DNA from: Abiotrophia sp. HMSC24B09
Lineage (GTDB): Bacteria; Bacillota; Bacilli; Lactobacillales; Aerococcaceae
Assembly: GCF_001815865.1 (NCBI RefSeq)
Contig: NZ_KV822203.1
Coordinates: 69,773-133,772 of the forward strand
Length of the DNA stretch: 64,000 nt
Direction of reading: 5' to 3'
Shown: positions 23,633-32,488 of the stretch, piece after piece
How the letters are laid out: each line of letters opens with the position of its first letter
Numbering within the stretch: position 1 is the first letter of the stretch
Position numbers and translations under genes: made by a program
Notes under the pieces: model-generated
Seen by the model: only the letters and a program-made list of their open reading frames with translations
Databases searched by the model: none
Told to the model about the DNA's origin: nothing

Positions 23633-24508
23633 TTAAGGTCTTGGACTTTGAACCGGTTCGTTGTATTGGTCAAAGGTGATTTTACCTTGAATACGGTAGG
23701 TGCCTGCTAAATAGTTCAAGTGACGCGTTTTGCCCTCTTCAACAGTAAAGACCATGTCCACTTCAAGGCTCTGAAGTCGGAAGTCCTTATCTACTTGGTA
23801 ATTAAACTTAGGCTTGCTGGCAAAGAAAGCTTCGAAAGCATCCTCGTTAAAGATGTAGCGAATGAGTTCCGTGCTAATCTCTTTGGAGTCGGTTGGGTGG
23901 TCCGATTGATAAGCCCCATAAACCGCAGCTGCACTTAATAGATTCCACGCAGCTTCGTGGTCGCGGTAAACCTTCTTACCATCTACATCCTCTCTCAGAC
24001 GCAACTCGTAGCCATTCTCTAGCTCCTTAACCTCGTAAATCTCTGAATATAAGGCGATTTCTTCAGGCGTATAGAATTGATCCAAGCTACGTAAATGCTT
24101 AAGCGAGTCTTGAAATTCTTGAACTTCAGTCTTGATATCTAGACTTCTGACCTCTTCTTCATGGTTCTCCTTGCCATGAAGCTGCCCGTCTTTGACAGAG
24201 GCAATTAAGTGGTAGTCGCCCAAGAAACTGCCCAAATCAAAGGAGCCGAATCCGGACGCTTGGTCCAAATCTACATTTGCTTCAAAATGGCCGCCTATGA
24301 GGATACCTTCCTCCTGGCTTGGGAGCGTATTGCTTATCTTCCACTCACCCTTAGTATGCACCGTCTGGGTGTTGACCATCTTCTTCATGGTCCCATTCAG
24401 TAATTGGTCCAGGGACGGAGCTTGCGCACTAACGCTTGCTGGCGCCACCCCACCAGCCAAAAGGCCACCGGCCATGGCTAGCAGGCTTAATTTTTTAAAC
24501 CATTTCAT
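23633..24508 (-). CDS. secreted hypothetical protein, paralog of its neighbour
   Basis: A 291-aa protein with a signal peptide (MKWFKKLSLLAMAGGLLAGG..., cleavage likely after VSAQA) and no lipobox. The mature part is acidic and beta-rich, with HTKGEWKIS at the start and YQVDKDFRLQSLEVDMVF near the end, a fold shape like the LppX/LolA-like DUF6612 secreted proteins; that assignment is tentative. It lies 21 bases after a paralog of identical length, so the pair arose by tandem duplication and is probably co-expressed. Confidence 0.7.
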   Translation of the reverse strand: MKWFKKLSLLAMAGGLLAGGVAPASVSAQAPSLDQLLNGTMKKMVNTQTVHTKGEWKISNTLPSQEEGILIGGHFEANVDLDQASGFGSFDLGSFLGDYHLIASVKDGQLHGKENHEEEVRSLDIKTEVQEFQDSLKHLRSLDQFYTPEEIALYSEIYEVKELENGYELRLREDVDGKKVYRDHEAAWNLLSAAAVYGAYQSDHPTDSKEISTELIRYIFNEDAFEAFFASKPKFNYQVDKDFRLQSLEVDMVFTVEEGKTRHLNYLAGTYRIQGKITFDQYNEPVQSPRP

Positions 24509-24529
24509 CTACTTTCCTCCTCAAATGCC

Positions 24530-25405
24530 CTAAGGCTTTTCTACTGACACAGCTTGGTCATATTGGTCCAAGTCCGCTTCCAATTTGACATGGAAGATTC
24601 CTGTTAAGCCAGAGAATAGATCCATCCCCTGGTCAATACTAAACTGAAAATCAATCGTAACATGGGTTACACGGAAATCCTTGTCCGTCTGCACCAGAAT
24701 CTTTGGCTTACGGGCCATGAAAGCACCAAAGGCCTCTTCATTTAAGACATAGTCAATAAAGCTCGCAAAATCGCCATAGATGGTAGGGTTACTAATCTCC
24801 AGCAGCAATTGGTGCAAGGCCTCTTGCTTGACCTGGTCCCATAACTCCTGATAGTCACGATAGAGCTGCTTACCATCAATGGTTTCTGATAATTGCAAGA
24901 GGTAACCCTGATCTTCTTGGACACTCTGGATATACTTAGCTAGCTCCCCGCTGTCTTGAGGCGACAGCCAAGTTTCCACCTGACGCATAGACTCCAAGTC
25001 TGACTTCCAACTTGGCACTTGAGACTTGAGGTCAATTGGATCCAACTCCTTACCGTCTGCCTTACCATATAAGTAGCCATCTAGTAAAGCTAACTTGACT
25101 TTGCTTGCCCCGGGAAACTTAGCCAAGCCAAACTCAGCCTTGCCCGCCATTTTATCTAAGTCAAGGCTAGCATCTAACTCGCCATCTAGCACGGTCTGTG
25201 TATTTTTCTCTTCAAGATCACTGTGAGTCATGGAAAATTTGACCTTAGTGTGGACGCTTTTGCTTTGGAGGCTAGTCTTAATGACCCGGTTTACCAGCTC
25301 ATCAGTGGTCAGGTCTTGAGCCTGCACACTCGGTGCACCGACCCCCAATAACATAGTTGCAGTCAGGCTTAAAAGCCCTAGTTTCTTCCATTCTTTAATC
25401 ATCAT
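24530..25405 (-). CDS. secreted hypothetical protein, paralog of its neighbour
   Basis: A 291-aa exported protein: signal peptide ending near SVQAQ, then VHTKVKFSMTHSDLEEKNTQ, ETIDGKQLYRDYQELW and VQTDKDFRVTHVTIDFQF, each with a counterpart in the downstream gene (HTKGEWKIS, DVDGKKVYRDHEAAW, YQVDKDFRLQSLEVDMVF). Identity is low, so the duplication is old. Function unknown; the architecture suggests a soluble beta-sheet shell binding a hydrophobic ligand, by analogy only. Confidence 0.7.
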   Translation of the reverse strand: MMIKEWKKLGLLSLTATMLLGVGAPSVQAQDLTTDELVNRVIKTSLQSKSVHTKVKFSMTHSDLEEKNTQTVLDGELDASLDLDKMAGKAEFGLAKFPGASKVKLALLDGYLYGKADGKELDPIDLKSQVPSWKSDLESMRQVETWLSPQDSGELAKYIQSVQEDQGYLLQLSETIDGKQLYRDYQELWDQVKQEALHQLLLEISNPTIYGDFASFIDYVLNEEAFGAFMARKPKILVQTDKDFRVTHVTIDFQFSIDQGMDLFSGLTGIFHVKLEADLDQYDQAVSVEKP

Positions 25406-25418
25406 TTAAATCTCCCTT

Positions 25419-25799
25419 CTAGTTTTCCGGTTCTAATTCAATGCCCTTAGCTCGCAAATTAGCTAAGCACTCAGCCAGATAAGTCGCGTCATGCTCCACA
25501 TAAATAGGAGAGCCTATTGGCTGAGCTTGGACTTGGCTAGCTTCATAGGCTGGCATAACTTTGCCACGATAGCTGGGCTCCCACCACTGGTCGTCCGGCC
25601 GATAGCCCCGGCGAACCATTTCCTCCATAATCAGGCGGTGGTAGGCATAGAGCTTGTAGGGCGAATGTTCAAAGACATAGTTAACCACACTGTGGGGCTT
25701 GCCCCAACCCTTGCCCCGCAAGGCCGCACACTCCCGATGCTGACCTAGCAGCTGTTGTCTTGGCAACTTATCAATCAAGGCTTGATGCCATAATCTCAT
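25419..25799 (-). CDS. pyrimidine-dimer-DNA-glycosylase-like protein (TIGR02328 type)
   Basis: A 126-aa protein beginning MRLWHQALIDKLPRQQLLGQ, followed by HRECAALRGKGWGKPHSVVN and YAYHRLIMEEMVRRGY, the hallmark of a conserved family related to T4 endonuclease V-type glycosylases (PF03013). Such enzymes cut the glycosyl bond at UV photoproducts; activity in this subfamily is not established as far as I know. ATG 25799 follows AGGAGGGCGTC. Confidence 0.8.
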   Translation of the reverse strand: MRLWHQALIDKLPRQQLLGQHRECAALRGKGWGKPHSVVNYVFEHSPYKLYAYHRLIMEEMVRRGYRPDDQWWEPSYRGKVMPAYEASQVQAQPIGSPIYVEHDATYLAECLANLRAKGIELEPEN

Positions 25800-25861
25800 G
25801 TGACGCCCTCCTTCTTGCTTTCCCTTACTATAGCATATTCTGAGCCTAAGGAAAAGCTTAC

Positions 25862-25900
25862 AAAAAATGACTGGCCCCACACGCAGTGTGAGCCAGTCAT
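25862..25900 (-). terminator. terminator of the P-type ATPase gene
   Basis: ATGACTGGC pairs with GCCAGTCAT and inside ACAC with GTGT; the minus strand ends TTTTTTG. Confidence 0.85.
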
Positions 25901-25934
25901 CTGAAAAGCACCTCCAAGTGGCGCAGCCTCTTAC

Positions 25935-27839
25935 CTATTGGGCTACTTGTGCCGCTTGGACTGACTTAAGGTCTGATGGGTTATGCCGAAAACCCAAGAG
26001 ACGTAAGCCGTTGAGAATAACTAAAATCGTAGAACCTTCATGGCCTACCACGCCAAGCGGTAGACTGACCACTTGGAAGACATTGGCTGCAATCAGGCAG
26101 ACAATGACGGCCAAGGCGAAGATAATATTTTGCATAATAATGGTCTTCATGCGACGAGAGAGCCGAATGGCCTGAGGCACCCGAGTCAAATCGTCCATAA
26201 TGACGCAGTCCGCTGTTTCCATGGCAATGTCAGTCCCTGAGCCAATGGCAAAGCTGACATCAGCCTGAGCCAAGGCAGGCGCATCATTGATGCCGTCCCC
26301 CACCATGGCCACACAATAGCCTTGGGCCTTGTAGTCAGCCACCAAACGGGCCTTGTCATCCGGCAAGCAGTTGGCTTGCACTTGGTCAATACCTAAATCA
26401 TTAGCAATGGTTTGGGCCGCTGCCTGGTGGTCCCCCGTCATCATGACCACTTGGACTCCTAATTCATGTAGCAATTCCACTGTGGCCTTACTCTCTGCCT
26501 TCACTCGGTCAAAGAGCGCATACCAAGCCACTAATGCTTGGTCACGAGACACCAAGACCAAGGTCTTGCCGGCTGCTTCTTGCTTGGCTAGGACTTGTTC
26601 TAAGTCAGCAGGTACTTGCCCCACTACTTCTAAGACGAAATCAGCCTTACCAATCCGCCAGTCATGCCCTTGATAGGCACAGGTAAAACCTCGGCCGGTC
26701 ACGTCCTCAAGCTGACCCAAATTCACCGCTTGATAGTCGCCCACATAGTTCAAGATGGCTTGAGCCACAGGATGGGTAGAGGTCGCTTCAGCCGTTGCCA
26801 CCAAGGCATTCAAGCCAGTCGCCTCTTCCGCAAACCAGGCTTCTTCCACCTGGGGTTGGCCCTGGGTCAAGGTTCCGGTCTTATCCATGACCACTAGGTT
26901 GATGTCACCTATTTGGTCCATAATTTGACCGCCTTTGACCATGACGCCCATACGAGCAGCTCGGCTAATAGCCGCTAAAACGGCTGGAGTGGAGCTAGCC
27001 ACCAAGGCGCAAGGAGAAGCCACGGTCAAGAGAATCATGCCACGGTAGAAGCTATCCAACCAGGACCAGCCCAGCAAGAAGTGGACCGCCACGATAAAGG
27101 TCGGAACCAGGAAAAGGACCGCCTTAACATAAGTATCTTCTAAGTTTTCAATCAGGCTAGACACCCGGCTCTTTTGGCCTTGGGCTTGTTTGACCAGGGC
27201 TACGATTTTAGCGAAGAGGGTATCTTCTTGGGCTACGGTGACTACCATGTCCAATTCTGCGCCCACATTGAGGGTCCCGCCTAATACTAGGTCGCCCGCT
27301 GCCTTGTCCGCTGGGATTGGCTCCCCTGTCACCATGGCTTCATCTAAACTAGCCCAGTCGCTGATTAACTTACCATCGATTGGCACTGCCTGGCCTTTTT
27401 TGACCCGCAGACGGTCGCCAATCATGAGCTCGCCGGTTTCTACTTCTTCCAACTGACCGTCGGACAGAATGCGCCAAGCCTTGTCTGGCCGTAGGGCCAT
27501 GAGGGCTGTAATGGCATCCTGGCTCTTCTTCATAGCTAATTCTTCCAAAGTCCCTGACAGGGCAAAGATAAAAATCAGCAAGGCCCCTTCCAGCCAGTAA
27601 CCAATAATGCCCGCACCCAAGGCAGCCAAGACCATGAGGACATCGACATTAAGGTGACGTTCCTCCACTAACTCCTTCCAGCCTTCCAGGGCTGGCTCAT
27701 AGCCTCCAATCAAGAAAGCTAGAATAAAACTTGCCTGTCCCCAGACAGGTTGACTTTCTAAAAAGACTAGTCCCAATAGGATAAAGCCCAGACAGAGCAC
27801 GGTCTCAATAATTCGTTTATTGTATTTTAAGCATTTCAT
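25935..27839 (-). CDS. P1B-4-type metal efflux ATPase (ZosA/PfeT-like)
   Basis: A 634-aa heavy-metal P-type ATPase without an N-terminal HMA domain. Motifs: TGEP (171-174), SPC in TM4 (275-277), DKTGT with phospho-Asp319, TGD, GDGINDAPAL, and a C-terminal HEGST in TM6. SPC plus HEG[GS]T defines the P1B-4 class, which exports Fe(II), Co or Zn; Bacillus PfeT (formerly ZosA) is the nearest well-known case and of similar length. The specific metal is inference. It is monocistronic with a consensus promoter and terminator. Confidence 0.87.
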   Translation of the reverse strand: MKCLKYNKRIIETVLCLGFILLGLVFLESQPVWGQASFILAFLIGGYEPALEGWKELVEERHLNVDVLMVLAALGAGIIGYWLEGALLIFIFALSGTLEELAMKKSQDAITALMALRPDKAWRILSDGQLEEVETGELMIGDRLRVKKGQAVPIDGKLISDWASLDEAMVTGEPIPADKAAGDLVLGGTLNVGAELDMVVTVAQEDTLFAKIVALVKQAQGQKSRVSSLIENLEDTYVKAVLFLVPTFIVAVHFLLGWSWLDSFYRGMILLTVASPCALVASSTPAVLAAISRAARMGVMVKGGQIMDQIGDINLVVMDKTGTLTQGQPQVEEAWFAEEATGLNALVATAEATSTHPVAQAILNYVGDYQAVNLGQLEDVTGRGFTCAYQGHDWRIGKADFVLEVVGQVPADLEQVLAKQEAAGKTLVLVSRDQALVAWYALFDRVKAESKATVELLHELGVQVVMMTGDHQAAAQTIANDLGIDQVQANCLPDDKARLVADYKAQGYCVAMVGDGINDAPALAQADVSFAIGSGTDIAMETADCVIMDDLTRVPQAIRLSRRMKTIIMQNIIFALAVIVCLIAANVFQVVSLPLGVVGHEGSTILVILNGLRLLGFRHNPSDLKSVQAAQVAQ

Positions 27840-27880
27840 GATCTCACCTCTTATTTATAATCAATTTACTTTACATCCTT

Positions 27881-27909
27881 ATTATAGCTTCTCTAATTTA
27901 GATTGTCAA
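27881..27909 (-). promoter_or_regulatory. consensus sigma-A promoter of the metal ATPase
   Basis: TTGACA (27904-27909), exactly 17 bases, TATAAT (27881-27886) on the minus strand. An unusually perfect promoter in an AT-rich region implies repressor control, but no clear PerR, Fur or Zur box was found. Confidence 0.75.
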
Positions 27910-27970
27910 TAATATTTATCGTCAAGATTGTATTATTTAATGATATTAATTATAGATAGAGGTGATAGCA

Positions 27971-27998
27971 AAAAAGGCCGGGAATCCCTTCCCGACCT
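27971..27998 (-). terminator. terminator of the GNAT gene
   Basis: AGGCCGGGAA pairs with TTCCCGACCT (one mismatch), with a U-run on the minus strand. Confidence 0.75.
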
Positions 27999-28006
27999 CA
28001 GCTTGC

Positions 28007-28435
28007 TTATTTAAGTCGATAAATCATATAGTAGACTCCGACCCCTGGCATTGGGACATCTTCCAAGAAGCCATAGACCTCAAAGCCGTGTTTGAGATAG
28101 AAGTCCTTGGCCTGATAGGTCCGCGTGGTTAAGAGAATGCTGGTCACCCCGACTTGACGGGCATAATCCTTGGCATAGTCTATAAACTGGCTGCCCAAAC
28201 GCTGCCCCTGATAGTCCGGGTCGATAGCTAGGTTCTCGATTTCCATGGCCTGATAACGAAGCTTGCCATTCATAGCTGCCACCAAGCGCTCCCCGTCTTT
28301 CATCTGCCAGATGAAGGACTGGTCCAAGCCTTCAGGCTTAGGCTGATTGAAGTAGGTCTCATAGCCATGAGTGAAGACTCTCTCATAGAAATCTTCCGGC
28401 ATGAGCTCTGTGCTTTCCACAGGATAGTGTGTCAT
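28007..28435 (-). CDS. GNAT N-acetyltransferase
   Basis: A 142-aa GNAT protein: NLAIDPDYQGQRLGSQFIDY forms the acetyl-CoA loop, ILLTTRTYQAKDFYLKHGFE the usual C-terminal motif B with Tyr and Phe. Substrate unknown. AGAGGAGG precedes the ATG. It starts 15 bases after exoA ends, so the two are likely one transcript. Confidence 0.85.
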   Translation of the reverse strand: MTHYPVESTELMPEDFYERVFTHGYETYFNQPKPEGLDQSFIWQMKDGERLVAAMNGKLRYQAMEIENLAIDPDYQGQRLGSQFIDYAKDYARQVGVTSILLTTRTYQAKDFYLKHGFEVYGFLEDVPMPGVGVYYMIYRLK

Positions 28436-28449
28436 CGAACTGCCTCCTC

Positions 28450-29277
28450 TTATAAATTAATTTCTAACAGTATCGGCGTATGGTCTTGGCGCGCCCCTGA
28501 ATCCAACATCTCGGACTTGGTCACCTTGTCTGCAAGTCGATCAGATACCAACCAGTAGTCAATGCGCCAACCCGTATTGTTAATCTTGCTGGTCCGGCTG
28601 CGTTGGGCCCACCAAGTATATTGATGCGGCACGTCCCCATGTAGGTGGCGGAAACTATCGGTAAAGCCCCGGCTGAGCAAATGGGTAAAGCCAGCCCGTT
28701 CTTCATCAGTAAAGCCTGCAGATTGGCGGTTAGCTCCTGGGTTGGCTAGGTCGATTTCCTGATGGGCAACGTTGAAGTCCCCAGTCGCCAAGACTGGCTT
28801 CTTAGCATCCAGACTAACCAGGTAGTCGGCGTATTTAGCATCCCAGACCTGACGTTCAGCCAGACGTTTGAGGCCATCCCCCGCATTAGGCGTGTAAACC
28901 TGGGTCACATAGCAGTCGTCAAATTCTAGGGTAATAATCCGGCCTTCTAAGTCCATGGTCGACGGCGCCCCGATTTCAGGGAAGGTCACCTTAGGCTTCA
29001 AGCTATCCCGATAGAGGAAGAGAGTCCCAGCATATCCCTTGCGGGCTGGCTCCTGAGAGGACCGCCAAGTGTGGGCATAACCCGGGAAGTATTCGGCCAA
29101 GATTTCTTCATGCTTCTTGGTTGGACCTGTTGGCGATAATTTGGTTTCTTGAATAGCAATAATGTCTGCTCCTGCTTGTGCTAGCTGGTCTAGGACTGCC
29201 TTGGAGAGTTGGGCCCGGGCCGAGTCGCTAGTTAGGGCCGCATTGAGTGAATCGATGTTCCATGAGATCAGTTTCAT
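28450..29277 (-). CDS. exoA: exodeoxyribonuclease III (AP endonuclease)
   Basis: A 275-aa enzyme with the ExoIII/EEP motifs in order: MKLISWNIDSL, IIAIQETKLS, VYTPNAG, GDFNVAH, and QDHTPI with the catalytic His near the C-terminus. It repairs abasic sites and degrades 3' ends of duplex DNA. The length equals pneumococcal ExoA as I remember it. AAGGAAG precedes the ATG. Confidence 0.92.
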   Translation of the reverse strand: MKLISWNIDSLNAALTSDSARAQLSKAVLDQLAQAGADIIAIQETKLSPTGPTKKHEEILAEYFPGYAHTWRSSQEPARKGYAGTLFLYRDSLKPKVTFPEIGAPSTMDLEGRIITLEFDDCYVTQVYTPNAGDGLKRLAERQVWDAKYADYLVSLDAKKPVLATGDFNVAHQEIDLANPGANRQSAGFTDEERAGFTHLLSRGFTDSFRHLHGDVPHQYTWWAQRSRTSKINNTGWRIDYWLVSDRLADKVTKSEMLDSGARQDHTPILLEINL

Positions 29278-29348
29278 TCTATCTTCCTTCGTTGTGTAAA
29301 TTCTTTGTACTTCTATATTATAGCAGATTGGCTGGCAGAAAACAGGGG

Positions 29349-30388
29349 CTAGGATTCTACCACAAAGTCAATGGCCTTGATCTTCTTGCCCCACCAACGG
29401 GCAAAGGCCTTGAAGCGGGCGCGGATGGTGGCCTGGTGAGCCTTAGCCAAAGGCTGGGGACTGGTTACTTGGAAGCTGACTTGGTCGCCTTGCTGGCGCA
29501 AGTTCCACTCGCCCTTGACCTGGCCCCGAATCAGAATCAGGGCAGGAATCTGGCCGGCTTTGCGCCAAATGGTATGGTGGCGGTCCTTTTCGACTAGGAT
29601 GTCCTTAGATTTGTAAGAAACCAAGAGGGCATCGAATTTGCCCAGGACTAAGACAGTCGGCAACTTGGCCGCATCCTGCCAGCTTTCATAATAAAAGGTC
29701 TGCTTGTCATAACGACAACTTGGCCAGTCAGACAGGTCCACCTGACTGAAGAAGGCCTGGGGCACCCGAAGAAATGGGCCGCATCCGCCAGAGTCGCCGG
29801 ACCATAGAAAGAGAAATAAGACGCCAGCAGCTGATGCTTAAGGAGCTGCAAGTCCTGGCCTTCTGGCGCTGGCTGCCAATGAACTTGCCGGTCACCCTGA
29901 CTCAGGGTCTGATAGAGCTGGCCCTGACGCGAAGCCGCCAAGAAGAGCCCACCCCAGCGGAAGAGTTGGCGCCACTCTTCCTGACCATAGCGTTCCTTGA
30001 GGGCCTCACGCGTCAGAGGACCGTCAGCCAGATAGCCCGCCAGGCGCTCTAATTGGGCCGCCACCTCCACCCCTTGTTCAGCCAAATGATGCCAGGGCCA
30101 GGAGACCGTCTCCGACAGAAGCAGTGACAAGGCTTCCCAAGTCGGCCGATCATAGAAGTGGTAGGTCCCCCGCTGGCCCCAAGCCAGAATACCTTGTTCT
30201 GTTAAGTCCTCATAACTATCCGCCTTGGGATCAGCCAGACGGTTGAAGTAATTATAGATGCCATGGGTCACATACTGAGACTGAATCCCCAGACTCTTGG
30301 CCAAGACCTCTGCCCCCGTCAACTTAGACTCAAGCAAAGCCTGATGATAGAGCCTTTGCGCCAAAATCTCCTGTGCTGTAATGGTCAT
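29349..30388 (-). pseudogene. AlkZ/YcaQ-like winged-helix DNA glycosylase gene with a frameshift
   Basis: Two overlapping frames together make one ~345-aa protein of the winged-helix DNA-binding (HTH_42, AlkZ/YcaQ) family: the first from 30388 to about 29770 (ending ...ADAAHFFGCP), the second continuing PQAFFSQVDLSDWP to 29349, including the late VLVLGKFDALLVSYKSKD and ALILIRGQVKGEW typical of the family. A single missing base near 29766-29775 (FFGxP) breaks it. AlkZ removes bulky or crosslinked bases. It could be a true pseudogene or a sequencing error. Confidence 0.75.
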
Positions 30389-30500
30389 ACGGTCGCCCCC
30401 TTTCGCTTACTTTCTCATTATAACAAAGCCTGTCTTGGACTTCAAAAGGGCAGGCCCTATTCTATACTTTTGATAGGTACTTGTTTAAGCTCTCAAGCCC

Positions 30501-30692
30501 GTGACTAAGACGCGACACGGTCAAAATCAGGTCCGTGTGGTGCCAAAGGATGCCAAGCGCATGAGAAGCTCTGGGAGCGCCAGCGACCTAGAGATTCCAT
30601 AGCTAGGCAAGGCGGAAGACTCCCGCAGGGAGGCTGCAGCCGGTCCCACCTCACGGACCTGACTTTTGACTAGCGTGTCGCGCCTTAGTCAC
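30501..30692. repeat. ~190-bp foldback element or structured RNA
   Basis: The left arm (GTGACTAAGACGCGACAC, GTCAAAA, CAGGTCCGTG, GGTG; 30501-30542) is complementary to the right arm (CCACC, CACGGACCTG, TTTTGAC, GTGTCGCG, CTTAGTCAC; 30646-30692) with only small bulges. Inside are further hairpins (CCTAG/CTAGG near 30590, CTCCC/GGGAG near 30630). No open frame fits. It fills the 360-bp gap between the AlkZ-like gene and the ABC exporter. It may be a MITE-like repeat or a non-coding RNA; no standard RNA signature was recognised. Confidence 0.65.
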
Positions 30693-30703
30693 GCCTTTGC
30701 CAC

Positions 30704-30736
30704 AAAAATGAGGCTAGGACATCCGTCCCAGCCTCA
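30704..30736 (-). terminator. terminator of the ABC exporter pair
   Basis: TGAGGCTAGGAC pairs with GTCCCAGCCTCA (one mismatch, 4-base loop), then TTTTTG on the minus strand. Confidence 0.8.
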
Positions 30737-30748
30737 AGCTTGTCTTAT

Positions 30749-32488
30749 TTAGTTCATCATGCCCGCTTGGAGCTGATACATGCGGTAGTAGAGTCCACCT
30801 TGAGCCAGTAGCTCCTGGTGGTTGCCCGACTCGACAATCTGCCCTTGGTCCAGGACATAGATACAGTCCGCATCCTGAATGGTCGACAGACGATGGGCGA
30901 TGGCCAAGGTCGTCCGCCCCTTTCGCATCTTGGCTAGCGAGGCTTGAATGACTTCCTCGGTCTCCGAATCAATATTGGCCGTGGCCTCATCCAGAATCAA
31001 AATCTTAGGCTGGGTGGCCATGGTCCGGGCAAAGGCCAGCAACTGGCGTTGGCCACTTGAGAAAGTAGCCCCCCGCTCCGTCACCGGACTGTCGTAGTCC
31101 GCTGGTAGACTCTCAATAAAGTCAGCCGCATCGACAAAGCGCGCTGCCTCGCGCATGGCTTCATCCGTCAAGCCCTCTTGATACATGCGAATATTGGAGG
31201 CAATGGTCCCGTGGAAGAGGAAAGGATCCTGCAGAACCAAGCCCACCGCCGACCGCAAGGCATCAGCCGAATAAGACTTAATATCCTGACCATCAATCAG
31301 AATCTGGCCGCGATCAAATTCATAGAAGCGCAAGAAGAGGTTCATAATAGAAGACTTACCAGACCCGGTCGCACCTACAAAGGCCACCGTCTGGCCGGCT
31401 TCCACCTTAAAACTAATATGCTTGAGGACATCCCGCTTACCATCATAGGAGAAGCTGACATCTTTGAACTCGATACTGCCCGCCCCGATTTCTGTGACTT
31501 GACCGCTTTGGGCTGGTTCATAGTCCTCCTGGTCAATCAAGGCAAAGACCCGGTCGGCCGCAATCATGGAAGTTTGCAGAATGGAAAAGTTCTGGGTGAC
31601 TTCAATCAGCGGGTTGAAGAGCTGGTTGGAGTATTGAATGAAGGCATACATAAGCCCCGCGGTCACACCAGCCACCTGCCAGGTGACCCCGAAATAGGCT
31701 AGGATAACGGCATAGGCCAAGAGCTTAAGTAAGGACATGGCCGGCCGTAGGAAGAGGCTGTTGACATTGAGGGATTTATTGGAATAGGCCACATGGTCTG
31801 CATTAATGGCCTCAAACTCCGCCAAGAGACGGCCTTCCTGGCCAAAGGCTTGGACAATCCGCATGCCCTCAATGCTTTCCGACAGCTTAACGTTCAAGTC
31901 GCTGAGCTTAGCCCGGGTCATGGCAATCAAATCGCGCGACTTACTGTTGTAGAGGGCAATAGAGCCAAACATAATGGGAATAAAGACCAGCATGAGCAGG
32001 GTCAGGGGCACATTGAGACTAAGCATGGTCCCAATAGTGACGGCCACAATGACCAAGGAGCTGAGGAAGCTGGAGAAGATGGCGCTAAACATATCGGCCA
32101 CTGCCTGAGTATCATTGGTCAGGCGGGACACGATGGCCCCGGCTGGCGTCTGGTCGAAGTAACGCATGGACAGGCTTTGCAGCTTGTCGAAGGACTCTTG
32201 GCGCAAGTCGCGGACCACGCTTTGGGCCACGCGGGCGAAGGTGTAGTTACCTAAGAAGGTAAAGGCCACTCGCACCAGGAAGAGGCTGTAGTAGGCCAGG
32301 AGGATTAAGCCTCCTTGGGCCACCAAGCCACCCCCAATAAAGTGGTCGATATAATACCGGGCCAGGAGTGGAATGGCAGTCGTCACGGCCGATGTCAGGA
32401 AGATGAAGACCAGGGCCATCAGGGCAGTCCCCTTGTAACGCCACATATAGGCCATGAGGCGGCCAAAAGTTTTAGCACGATTAGGCAT
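30749..32488 (-). CDS. ABC exporter half-transporter (TMD-NBD), second subunit
   Basis: A 579-aa type IV ABC exporter: six TM helices (residues ~15-310), then an ATPase with Walker A GATGSGKS, signature FSSGQRQLLAFAR, Walker B ILILDEATANID and H-loop IAHRLS. The Walker B is followed by the catalytic Glu, so this is the consensus subunit. It overlaps the partner gene by 8 bases. Such pairs (LmrCD, PatAB, YheHI) are heterodimeric drug or peptide exporters; the cargo is unknown. Confidence 0.9.
   Translation of the reverse strand: MPNRAKTFGRLMAYMWRYKGTALMALVFIFLTSAVTTAIPLLARYYIDHFIGGGLVAQGGLILLAYYSLFLVRVAFTFLGNYTFARVAQSVVRDLRQESFDKLQSLSMRYFDQTPAGAIVSRLTNDTQAVADMFSAIFSSFLSSLVIVAVTIGTMLSLNVPLTLLMLVFIPIMFGSIALYNSKSRDLIAMTRAKLSDLNVKLSESIEGMRIVQAFGQEGRLLAEFEAINADHVAYSNKSLNVNSLFLRPAMSLLKLLAYAVILAYFGVTWQVAGVTAGLMYAFIQYSNQLFNPLIEVTQNFSILQTSMIAADRVFALIDQEDYEPAQSGQVTEIGAGSIEFKDVSFSYDGKRDVLKHISFKVEAGQTVAFVGATGSGKSSIMNLFLRFYEFDRGQILIDGQDIKSYSADALRSAVGLVLQDPFLFHGTIASNIRMYQEGLTDEAMREAARFVDAADFIESLPADYDSPVTERGATFSSGQRQLLAFARTMATQPKILILDEATANIDSETEEVIQASLAKMRKGRTTLAIAHRLSTIQDADCIYVLDQGQIVESGNHQELLAQGGLYYRMYQLQAGMMN

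Noticed and set aside
27881..27960. PerR, Fur or Zur box before the metal ATPase
   Set aside because: The AT-rich region gives only partial half-sites; no symmetrical match was found.
30501..30692. tmRNA, RNase P, 6S or SRP RNA
   Set aside because: No conserved core of these RNAs was recognised; only the hairpin architecture is clear.
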